Shown here: positions 1 to 6,631 of the stretch, piece by piece
Position numbering within the stretch: the stretch's first letter is position 1
How the letters are laid out: every line of letters begins with the position of its first letter
Source of the DNA: Calditrichaceae bacterium
GTDB lineage: Bacteria; Calditrichota; Calditrichia; Calditrichales; Calditrichaceae
Length of the DNA: 9,228 bases
Direction: 5' to 3'
Assembly: GCA_030592985.1 (NCBI GenBank)
Contig: JAUVIB010000100.1
Location: 1 to 9,228, forward strand
Notes under the pieces: generated by a model
Told to the model about the DNA's origin: nothing
What the model saw: the letters and a program-made list of their open reading frames with translations, nothing else
Databases searched by the model: none
Translations under genes and position numbers: made by a program

Positions 1-366
1 ACATTGAGGGGTATGCACTATCAAGCGGCTCCGTATGAAGAAGTAAAACTCGTACGTTGCACAAAGGGTAAAATATTTGACGTGATCGTAGACTTACGTC
101 CAGATTCGCCTACACATTTAAAATGGTTTGGAACGGAATTAACATCAGAAAATCACAAAATGCTTTATGTACCCGAAAATTTCGCTCACGGCTATCTGAC
201 CCTTACAGATAACGTTGAAGTGTTTTACCAGGTATCCCAATTCTACTCACCGGAATCTGAACGCGGCATTCGTTGGAATGATTCTGCAATCGGTATCATA
301 TGGCCCAAAATAGATGGTTTATCAATTTCAAACAAGGATAAAACCTGGCCGGATTATACACCTTAA
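1..366 (+). CDS. rfbC: dTDP-4-dehydrorhamnose 3,5-epimerase family protein (5' truncated by window)
   Basis: This is the last 121 or so codons of an RmlC/RfbC-type cupin epimerase. The family is normally about 180 residues, so roughly the first third lies outside the window. The frame is open to base 1, and the TTG at 4 is an internal Leu of the family's T-L-R-G-x-H signature rather than a start. Visible motifs are RGMHYQ with the catalytic His (codon 16-18), KLVRCTKGKIFDVIVDLR, the IP/VPENFAHGY cupin strand, FYSPESERGI with the active-site Tyr (codon 244-246), and RWND with the Asp of the His-Asp dyad (codon 280-282). The family epimerises C3 and C5 of 4-keto-6-deoxy nucleotide sugars in the cytoplasm. 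The classical product is dTDP-L-rhamnose precursor, but CDP- or GDP-linked substrates and single-carbon epimerisation also occur, so the exact sugar is not certain. The gene sits 51 bp upstream of the SAF-domain dehydrogenase and is probably in one operon with it. Confidence 0.93.
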   Translation, partial: TLRGMHYQAAPYEEVKLVRCTKGKIFDVIVDLRPDSPTHLKWFGTELTSENHKMLYVPENFAHGYLTLTDNVEVFYQVSQFYSPESERGIRWNDSAIGIIWPKIDGLSISNKDKTWPDYTP

Positions 367-417
367 TTATACAGCAATTCAATCAGGAATAACAAATTAA
401 AACTCGGAAAACTTCGA

Positions 418-1710
418 ATGATTATCATAGACAAAGCTCTGGAAAAAAGAGAAAAGGAAGATAACCCGATTCGTGTCGCGATAATAGGTGCAGGCTATAT
501 GGGACGTGGTATCGCCCTTCAAATTGTAAGATACACCGTTGGGATGAGATTGGTTGCTATTGCCAATCGCACAATTGCAGAGGCTAAGCGAGCTTACAAA
601 GAAGCCGGGGTTGAAACCGTAAAATCGGTTAAATCCATTTCACAGGCTGAAGAAGCGATCGCCGGGAATCAATACATGGTTACTGATGATGCATTAATGC
701 TATGTAGAGTCAAAAGTATTGATGCTATTATTGAAGTGACCGGTACAATTGAATTTGGGGCTCATGTAGTTTTAAAGGCTATTGAAAATAAAAAGCATGT
801 AATTTTAATGAATGCCGAACTTGACGCTACTATCGGACCAATCCTTAAGGTGTATGCCGATCGTGCCGGTGTTGTAATTACAACTTCCGACGGCGACCAG
901 CCGGGTGTTATCATGAACCTTTATCGTTATGTAAAAACTATTGGTTTAAAGCCTGTTCTGGCCGGTAATATGAAAGGGCTCCAAGATCCTTACCGTACTC
1001 CAAAAACCCAGCAAGGATATGCCGACAAGTATAAACAAAAACCTGCAATGGTCACGTCATTTGCCGATGGAACGAAAATTTCTATGGAAATGGCTGTCGT
1101 AGCTAATGCTACCGGATTTATGGCAGGAAAGCGAGGTATGTATGGGCCGACATGTTCGCACGTTAAGGATTCCATAAATTTATTCCCTATAGACCAAATG
1201 CTTCAAGGCGGCCTTGTGGATTACATTCTTTGTTCAGAGCCTCCAGGGGGTGTATTCATTTTGGGGTATAACGAACACCCGGTTCAACAGCAATACTTAA
1301 ATTATTATAAAATGGGCAAAGGTCCTTTATATGTTTTTTATAATCCATACCATCTATGCCATTTTGAAACTCCCTTAACTGTAGCTCGTGCCGTTTTGTT
1401 TCATGATGCGGCCGCGAGTCCACTTGCCGGTCCGATTTGCGATGTGATAACTGTCGCTAAACGTGAACTTAAAACAGGGGAGATGATTGATTCCATTGGG
1501 GGTTTTACCTGCTATGGTATGATTGAGAACTCTGGAACATGTCAATCAGAAAATCTACTTCCAATGGGCCTATCGAGAGGGTGTCGTCTTGTTAGGAGAG
1601 TCCCAAAAGATAATATAATAACATACGATGATATTAAGATGCCAGATAACAGGCTATGCGACAAATTACGTAATGAACAAAATAAGTACTTCTTCAATTT
1701 ACTCACATAG
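418..1710 (+). CDS. NAD(P)-binding oxidoreductase with C-terminal SAF domain (COG4091, homoserine-dehydrogenase-like)
   Basis: This is a complete 430-residue protein. An N-terminal Rossmann fold starts at residue 18 with the dinucleotide motif GAGYMG (24-29) and the strand end VAIANRT near residue 50. A conserved central region follows, with GDQPG (159-163) and AGNMKG (182-187). A C-terminal SAF domain spans about residue 342 to 420 (VAKRELKTGEMID, then LLPMGLSRGCRLVRRV). The start MIIIDKALEKREKEDNPIRV matches the usual beginning of the family as I recall it, so ATG 418 is preferred despite only a weak purine-rich stretch upstream. COG4091 is annotated as 'predicted homoserine dehydrogenase', but members often occur in sugar-nucleotide and polysaccharide clusters. 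Next to an RfbC-type epimerase, oxidation or reduction of a sugar-derived substrate is more likely than amino-acid synthesis. The real substrate is not known. SAF domains in related proteins bind small sugars or acids. Confidence 0.85.
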   Translation: MIIIDKALEKREKEDNPIRVAIIGAGYMGRGIALQIVRYTVGMRLVAIANRTIAEAKRAYKEAGVETVKSVKSISQAEEAIAGNQYMVTDDALMLCRVKSIDAIIEVTGTIEFGAHVVLKAIENKKHVILMNAELDATIGPILKVYADRAGVVITTSDGDQPGVIMNLYRYVKTIGLKPVLAGNMKGLQDPYRTPKTQQGYADKYKQKPAMVTSFADGTKISMEMAVVANATGFMAGKRGMYGPTCSHVKDSINLFPIDQMLQGGLVDYILCSEPPGGVFILGYNEHPVQQQYLNYYKMGKGPLYVFYNPYHLCHFETPLTVARAVLFHDAAASPLAGPICDVITVAKRELKTGEMIDSIGGFTCYGMIENSGTCQSENLLPMGLSRGCRLVRRVPKDNIITYDDIKMPDNRLCDKLRNEQNKYFFNLLT

Positions 1711-1782
1711 CTTCTTTGCATTTTATGGGATTATTTGTTTACAAGCTTTTTAATAAGACATTTCAAAGCTGACAACCTTGTA

Positions 1783-1924
1783 GAGACATTTGAAAAATGG
1801 TAATTTTTGTTCGAGTTCAAGGAAGGCGAAAATTTCAACCACAGGAATATATTGAATATTGCGAGGATTGAAATTTGAGACTGACGCAGAAATTGGGCAT
1901 AAAGTACCGTTTTGCAAAGGTCTC
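1783..1924. repeat. 142-bp MITE-like palindromic element with 20-bp terminal inverted repeats
   Basis: The left end, 1783-1802, reads GAGACATTTGAAAAATGGTA. The reverse complement of the right end, 1905-1924, reads GAGACCTTTGCAAAACGGTA, which is 17 of 20 identical. Inner pairs share the same centre near 1853: AATTTCAA (1831-1838) with TTGAAATT (1868-1875), and AATAT (1846-1850) with ATATT (1856-1860). The element is therefore a nearly full-length palindrome that could fold into one long hairpin. Flanks are TTGTA on the left and TTATA on the right, a possible but imperfect 5-bp target duplication. I see no convincing gene inside: a 70-codon minus-strand frame covers it but has no recognisable protein. 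From memory the GAGACCTTTGCAAAA ends resemble insertion-sequence termini and dispersed repeats in desulfobacteria. This suggests a non-autonomous transposable element, but it is unverified. Confidence 0.75.
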
Positions 1925-1943
1925 TTATAAATACTGTTAACAT

Positions 1944-1950
1944 AGGAGGT
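1944..1950 (+). promoter_or_regulatory. Strong Shine-Dalgarno of the propeller gene
   Basis: AGGAGGT lies 11 bases before the ATG at 1962 and is the clearest ribosome binding site in the window. It supports the start at 1962 over the next in-frame ATG at 1980. It falls 19 bp downstream of the palindromic element's right end. A TATAAA at 1926-1931 just past the element could be a -10 box, but I see no good -35 at the right spacing. Confidence 0.75.
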
Positions 1951-1961
1951 ATAACTTTTCT

Positions 1962-4496
1962 ATGTATTTTAAGACTACTATGTCATTTCTTTTAATATTC
2001 TTGCTATTCAGTACGAGCACAGTATACGCTCATTCACCACACGATCCTATAGAATCAATCGCATTATCTCCAGCAATTAAACAAGATAAAACTCTATTCA
2101 TTATAATTACTGATCATATTTTAAAATCTGAAGATGGTGGGTATAGTTGGAAAGAGTTGTCTAATGGTCTTGATCATAAGAACTATTTAACTTCAATAGT
2201 GATTTCCCCTACCTTCTTATTAGATGGAATTCTATTCATCTCATCCGCTGGAGACGGGATTTATAAATCAAATAATGGAGGAAGGTCATGGAGTAAGGTC
2301 AATAAAGGTCTAAATAACCTAAAAATTAGTTCATTGTATATTATTCCTTCAAATAACCAGCATAACATAATTATGGCCGCTTGTGATGATGGTGGGTTAT
2401 ATAGGACAATTAATAATGGAGGTTGCTGGGAGCAGGTATTAGCAAATGATATTAAAATAACTTCTATCGATTTTTATAAAGTACTTAGTAATATAAAAAT
2501 TGTTGCAGGTGATAGTGATGGCAATATATATTTTACTACTGACTGCGGTAATAACTGGAAAAAGCAGCATCAAATTCCTGGAAGTGGTGGAATAACAGTA
2601 ATAAAAAAATTGCCTGATGCTTTTTCTTCTAACACCTTTTTAATTGGTACTCAAAATAGAGGGATATTGAAGATTGTCATTGATGAAAATTCCACAAAAT
2701 TGGTTACCATTGATATTAAAGACAAGCATGTAATTGATATAGCAATTACACCGAATTATCATAATGATTCACTAATTTTGGCGACAACACGGTATGAAGC
2801 CGTGTTTCAATCACGCGACCATGGCAATACTTGGAGAATTTATAAGAATGGGTTAACCTGGGACAAGCAAGCAGATTCTAAAATGTACAAATCGCCTCAC
2901 TTTAGAGATATTAAAATTGCAAATGATTATAAAAATAATAAAGTAATGTTTATAGGCGGGTTTGATGGATTGTTTAAATCTATAGATTGCGGAAAGACAT
3001 GGTTTCAATTAGAAACACTGCCTCTCAGATTAATTAAGGGGCTTTCCGTAGCAGAAAATGGATTATCTGTTGCCATTACAACTTATGGAGGTGGTGCATA
3101 CAAATCGAACGATTCAGGTAATTCATGGAAACCAATTAATAACGGCTTATTAAAAACACGATTAAGTGACATTGTTTTCTCGCCATATTATAATTACGAT
3201 AAGACCCTATTTTCTGCACATAAAGAATACCTTTTAAAATCGACAAATGGAGGTAAAACTTGGAATAGATGTATAATAGAAAAAGATACTTGGAAAAACA
3301 GTCTAAATTCCTTTTTCATGTCAATAGTTCGAAAACTTGGACTACCAAAATCAATAAAATCTATTTTTGCTTCCAAGAAAATTAGGCCATATCCAACAAT
3401 AATTGCATTATCGCCGGATTTTAAAAATGATAACATTTTATTTTTTGGAACTCGATCTAACGGAATTTATAAATCGAATGATGGAGGATTAACAAGTAAA
3501 AGTATTTGGATAAGTACAGAACACAATACAGTCACCTCTATTGTACTTTCTCCCGCTTTTGTCAAAGACTATACTCTTTTCACAGCAATAAGAAAATTTG
3601 GAGTTTTTAAATCAATTGATGGAGGAAATTCATGGTTTGCTGCTAATAACGGTCTGTTTTTTATTGATCAATGGAAAAAGACTTTAGACAGTCACGATAT
3701 TAGAATAAAAGATCTAAAACTGGCAATTTCGCCTTCTTTTAGTTCAGATGAGACTGTTTTCGCTGCTTCATCGGCAGGGTTATACAAAACAACCGACGGT
3801 GGAATCCGTTGGAAACAAGTAAAATCCGAGGCCTATGGCAGCGATGCATATATCATCGGTATAGCTATTTCACCTAATTATAATTCTGATCAGACATTAC
3901 TTCTAAGTGTAAAAGGAAAAGGGTTATTTGAGAGTACTAATGGTGGATTATCTTTTTATAAAACAGCACCTGAACTAATAAACAATAATCATTCAATCGA
4001 ATATATTGAATTTTCACCAAAAAATTCTTATAATAGTACTATTTATGCTGCTTCTGATGAGGAACTATTTATTAAAAAAAAAAATGGTAGTAAATATTGG
4101 GATGTTATTAAACGCCCTGTTAGATATGAAAATAATAGAGAAGTTATACATTACAATGGCAATTGGAAAATTGAACGTTGTCACAATTGCAGTGCTTCAA
4201 GCATAAGTCATTCGGATTCTTGTTCTGACAAGGTCACATTAAATTTTATAGGTACGGGAATATCTTGGATTGGAACAACATCGAATGATCAGGGAATTGC
4301 TAAAGTTTTCATAGATAAAAAATTTGTTTCTACAGTCGATCAATACAGTCCTCAAAAAAAATATATGCAAAATTTATATACAATCAATAATTTAGGGAAA
4401 GGGCATCACACTATTACTATTGAAATTGTGAAAGCAAAAAACGAAAAATCTAAAGGATATCGTATTGAAATAGATGCATTTGATATATACACATAA
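1962..4496 (+). CDS. Secreted Asp-box (BNR/VPS10-like) beta-propeller protein with C-terminal carbohydrate-binding-like domain
   Basis: This is a complete 844-residue protein. It begins with a signal peptide: hydrophobic core at residues 8-16 and probable cleavage after VYA (21-23). Residues from about 30 to 700 are a repeated propeller. I count twelve Asp-boxes (S/T-x-D/N-x-G-x-x-W/F) between residues 56 and 665, for example SEDGGYSW (56-63), SNNGGRSW (103-110), SRDHGNTW, STNGGKTW and STNGGLSF (658-665). One, SNDGGLTS (505-512), has lost the aromatic residue. Between them recurs a second motif of the form SPxxxxDxTLF. Residues from about 725 to 844 form a separate beta-sandwich-like domain (GTGISWIG at 764-771, then GIAKVFIDKKFVSTVDQYSP and a closing YRIEIDAFDIYT). 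This type is often found at the ends of secreted actinobacterial and other extracellular proteins, and I infer glycan binding. Exported location is likely; no sialidase catalytic residues are evident, so an enzyme role is not claimed. The coding sequence is visibly more AT-rich than the upstream sugar genes. Confidence 0.85.
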   Translation: MYFKTTMSFLLIFLLFSTSTVYAHSPHDPIESIALSPAIKQDKTLFIIITDHILKSEDGGYSWKELSNGLDHKNYLTSIVISPTFLLDGILFISSAGDGIYKSNNGGRSWSKVNKGLNNLKISSLYIIPSNNQHNIIMAACDDGGLYRTINNGGCWEQVLANDIKITSIDFYKVLSNIKIVAGDSDGNIYFTTDCGNNWKKQHQIPGSGGITVIKKLPDAFSSNTFLIGTQNRGILKIVIDENSTKLVTIDIKDKHVIDIAITPNYHNDSLILATTRYEAVFQSRDHGNTWRIYKNGLTWDKQADSKMYKSPHFRDIKIANDYKNNKVMFIGGFDGLFKSIDCGKTWFQLETLPLRLIKGLSVAENGLSVAITTYGGGAYKSNDSGNSWKPINNGLLKTRLSDIVFSPYYNYDKTLFSAHKEYLLKSTNGGKTWNRCIIEKDTWKNSLNSFFMSIVRKLGLPKSIKSIFASKKIRPYPTIIALSPDFKNDNILFFGTRSNGIYKSNDGGLTSKSIWISTEHNTVTSIVLSPAFVKDYTLFTAIRKFGVFKSIDGGNSWFAANNGLFFIDQWKKTLDSHDIRIKDLKLAISPSFSSDETVFAASSAGLYKTTDGGIRWKQVKSEAYGSDAYIIGIAISPNYNSDQTLLLSVKGKGLFESTNGGLSFYKTAPELINNNHSIEYIEFSPKNSYNSTIYAASDEELFIKKKNGSKYWDVIKRPVRYENNREVIHYNGNWKIERCHNCSASSISHSDSCSDKVTLNFIGTGISWIGTTSNDQGIAKVFIDKKFVSTVDQYSPQKKYMQNLYTINNLGKGHHTITIEIVKAKNEKSKGYRIEIDAFDIYT
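4074..4084 (+). repeat. A11 homopolymer tract inside the propeller gene
   Basis: Eleven consecutive A residues encode part of I-K-K-K-N near residue 705, just before the C-terminal domain. Loss of one A would move reading into a frame that ends at 4206. Gain of one A would meet TAG at 4088-4090. Either change removes the C-terminal domain. The tract is seen directly; slippage is an inference. Confidence 0.9.
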
Positions 4497-4562
4497 TTCT
4501 TGATTATTATATTAACCAATAGTTGTTTTTCACGTTGAATATGTATTGCAGCATTACTAAAC

Positions 4563-4597
4563 TACTTTTTTAATTTAAAATTAGGTTATAAAAAGTA
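4563..4597. repeat. AT-rich inverted repeat between the propeller and kinase genes
   Basis: TACTTTTT (4563-4570) and AAAAAGTA (4590-4597) are perfect 8-base inverted repeats around a 19-base AT-rich loop. They lie in the 156-bp gap 4497-4652. The stem is almost all A/T and lacks a GC-rich base, so it is a poor terminator. It could also be chance in such AT-rich DNA. Nothing else convincing is visible in this gap, and no clear promoter was found. Confidence 0.3.
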
Positions 4598-4652
4598 AAT
4601 GCAATATTGTGGCACTAAATCAGTCTTCATGCCTCCTGAATGAATAAAAACT

Positions 4653-5762
4653 TTGAAAGCTATTCATCAATATATAAAAATTTATGGGCGGTATTATTGT
4701 ATTAAGCAAAACATATTAATATTATCTTGGTATTTATATCGTTACAACAAGTTAATCCAGTTTCGAGGCAGCCATTATAGACGCAAATGGATTAGCGTAG
4801 TAAAAAAGTTTTGCATTTACTATCTCCGTCCGCATCGTGTTGAATCGAAGTTAGAGATGCCTATTTTCGGCAATCTTTGCTTGCCTGTCCATATAGGTTT
4901 TAAGGTTTTTAATTTTAAAAAAAAAAATGTCACAAAAAATTTTTCTCCAAACACAGATTTAACTTTAGTTAAACGCGAAATCGAGGGGGTGCGTAAAGCC
5001 AGTCTTTTAAACTTCAGCCCTAAGATATTAAGATGGAATATTAAAGAAAAATGGTATACAGAAGAATTTATTGTTGGAAAATTTTATTACTCATACAAGA
5101 AAAATAATACCAATTTTCTCTTAGAAATATATCAACAAGAAATCGAGCCATGTATTATTCAAATGATTCTAGTACAAGCTCCAGTGCTAACGCCATTAAG
5201 AAAATATGTCGAAGAGATAATTACAAGAATAAAAAATAAAGTGTTTTATTCGTCTAAAACAGATAGAATAAAATATGAGCCGATAAAAAAATTTATTAAT
5301 ACTGTTGCTGCACGGTTAAATTTTGAAAAATCTTGTAAAGTTTTTTTAATATTTTCTCATGGTGACTTTTCCCTAGTTAATATACTACGTGCAAGAGAAG
5401 GTATAAAAGTCATTGACTGGGAATCCGCCGGATTACGGAACCCATTATTCGATCTTTATAATTTCTTTTTTACTGAAAAATACTACCAAAATGCAAATAT
5501 AAACTTGGTTACCGAAATTGGTAAAACCATCTCATCTCTTAGATATCATTTAAAATCTAAGGCAAGTGACTTGACGGAAAGCATTGTATCTTCAGCAGAG
5601 ATATATCGTTGGCTATATTATCTTGAACGCATCGACCTGCTTATGGAGCGTAAATTAAGTAATAATCTACTAAGTGTCATTTTACGATCAATTAATGTCT
5701 TTAATTGTTACGAAAAAGGCTACACAGAGCCAAAGTCTTTTATAAATGGAGCAAATAAATGA
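4653..5762 (+). CDS. APH/choline-kinase-fold phosphotransferase, probable glycan kinase
   Basis: This is a 369-residue protein of the aminoglycoside/choline phosphotransferase superfamily. The catalytic loop is HGDFSLVN (H236, D238, N243) and the metal-binding motif is IDWE (D255), which fit the family's HGDxxxxN and IDxE/DWE pattern. Upstream lie an N-lobe-like stretch (about 70-100), an alphaC-like KREIEGVRKAS and a hinge WYTEEFIVG. The first 68 residues are rich in Tyr, Trp and basic residues and are not recognised. The start is uncertain. The frame opens only after a stop at 4641, the first candidate is TTG 4653 with no Shine-Dalgarno, and the next in-frame ATG is at 4857, which would cost part of the protein but keep most of the kinase. 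The gene overlaps wzm by 4 bp (ATGA), implying translational coupling. In this context the likely substrate is a sugar of the exported glycan or its lipid-linked precursor, not an antibiotic. Confidence 0.78.
   Translation: MKAIHQYIKIYGRYYCIKQNILILSWYLYRYNKLIQFRGSHYRRKWISVVKKFCIYYLRPHRVESKLEMPIFGNLCLPVHIGFKVFNFKKKNVTKNFSPNTDLTLVKREIEGVRKASLLNFSPKILRWNIKEKWYTEEFIVGKFYYSYKKNNTNFLLEIYQQEIEPCIIQMILVQAPVLTPLRKYVEEIITRIKNKVFYSSKTDRIKYEPIKKFINTVAARLNFEKSCKVFLIFSHGDFSLVNILRAREGIKVIDWESAGLRNPLFDLYNFFFTEKYYQNANINLVTEIGKTISSLRYHLKSKASDLTESIVSSAEIYRWLYYLERIDLLMERKLSNNLLSVILRSINVFNCYEKGYTEPKSFINGANK
4917..4927 (+). repeat. A11 homopolymer tract inside the kinase gene
   Basis: Eleven consecutive A residues lie in the kinase N-lobe, encoding F-K-K-K-N. 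Loss of one A would end translation at TAA 4960-4962, and gain of one A would end it at TAA 4970-4972. This is the same tract length as the one in the propeller gene. Slippage or phase switching is possible but not shown by the sequence. Confidence 0.9.
5748..5751 (+). promoter_or_regulatory. Shine-Dalgarno of wzm inside the kinase gene
   Basis: GGAG lies 7 bases before the wzm ATG at 5759, within the last codons of the kinase gene. Spacing is good and it fixes the wzm start. It also fits coupled translation across the ATGA overlap. Confidence 0.65.
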
Positions 5763-6631
5763 TTCAAGCCTTTACCAATTTAATAAATAATTTCAAAAAG
5801 TCTGATCACTCTGGTCGCCAAGTCACTATTATAAAGCCAATATCAGGTTGGCAATTAATTGATTTTAAGGAGTTACGAGAGTATCGGGACTTGTTTTTTT
5901 TCTTAGTTTGGCGTGATATAAAAATTCTATATGCACAAACAATATTAGGATTTTCATGGGCCATACTAAAGCCACTTATTCAAATTATCATATTTACTAT
6001 CATTTTTGGAAAAGTGGCTAAAGTTGACACTGATGGAATTCCCTATTTTCTATATTCTGCAGTAGCAGTAATACCATGGACTTATATGTCCCAGGCAATG
6101 TCACAATCCAGTCAAAGTTTGGTCAAAGAAGCAAAAATGCTAGGCAAGGTATATTTCCCGCGACTAATTTTTCCAATAACTCCTGTTCTGGCAAGATTGG
6201 TAGATTTTGGGATATCAATTTTAATACTTTTAGGCGTAGCATTATATTATCGTGTCTTGCCAACATGGAATCTATTATTCCTGCCAATATTTTTAATAAT
6301 GATGATTTTTATTCCTGCTGGAGTTGGTATGCTGCTATCTGCCCTTGCAATTCGGTTTCGTGACGTGAGGCATGCAATGCAGTTTTTGGTCCGAATGTTG
6401 GTGTATTCGGCACCGATCGTATATTCTGCGACGTCTATACCGGATAAATATCGTTTCATCTATTCTCTAAATCCGATTGTTGGTGTCATTGAAGGATTTA
6501 GAGCCTGTCTGCTTGGAACTTCAATTCCATGGTTTTTTATTTGGCCTGGTATGGTTACATCTGTTGTCCTTCTTTTAGGTGGCGCGTTTTATTTTAAAAA
6601 AATGGAACGTATATTCGTTGATGTAATATGA
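5759..6631 (+). CDS. wzm: ABC-2 type polysaccharide export permease (Wzm)
   Basis: This is a complete 290-residue inner-membrane permease. It has the typical Wzm/KpsM-like layout: an amphipathic N-terminal part with RDIKILYAQTILGFSWAILKPL-type sequence (52-73), then about six membrane segments near residues 69-84, 94-113, 137-164, 172-198, 209-226 and 258-279. Family motifs seen are KVYFPRLIFP (130-139), a cytoplasmic RFRDVRH (199-205) and NPIVGVIEGFR (238-248). With Wzt it would move a lipid-linked O-antigen or similar glycan across the cytoplasmic membrane. It overlaps the kinase gene upstream and wzt downstream by 4 bp each, so equal, coupled expression is likely. O-antigen export is favoured over teichoic-acid export because the partner ATPase carries a long C-terminal domain; the lipid carrier itself cannot be read from the sequence. 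Confidence 0.95.
   Translation: MIQAFTNLINNFKKSDHSGRQVTIIKPISGWQLIDFKELREYRDLFFFLVWRDIKILYAQTILGFSWAILKPLIQIIIFTIIFGKVAKVDTDGIPYFLYSAVAVIPWTYMSQAMSQSSQSLVKEAKMLGKVYFPRLIFPITPVLARLVDFGISILILLGVALYYRVLPTWNLLFLPIFLIMMIFIPAGVGMLLSALAIRFRDVRHAMQFLVRMLVYSAPIVYSATSIPDKYRFIYSLNPIVGVIEGFRACLLGTSIPWFFIWPGMVTSVVLLLGGAFYFKKMERIFVDVI

Noticed and set aside
1731..1943. A 70-codon minus-strand frame in the 1711-1961 gap
   Set aside because: It lies mostly over the palindromic element, has no recognisable domain or ribosome site, and is best explained by the element itself.
4006..4206. A 66-codon frame inside the propeller gene
   Set aside because: It is an out-of-frame shadow with no start signal of its own. 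It matters only as the frame reached if the A11 tract loses a base.
1962..4496. Sialidase or other glycosidase based on BNR repeats
   Set aside because: Asp-boxes alone do not show catalysis; I could not see the arginine triad or the Tyr/Glu pair of sialidases.
4563..4597. Possible rho-independent terminator after the propeller gene
   Set aside because: The stem is nearly all A/T with no GC-rich base, so it would be weak; reported only as an inverted repeat.
4640..4705. A short ATG-started frame just before the kinase
   Set aside because: It has only 21 codons, no ribosome site and no known peptide features; kept only as a note on the kinase start.
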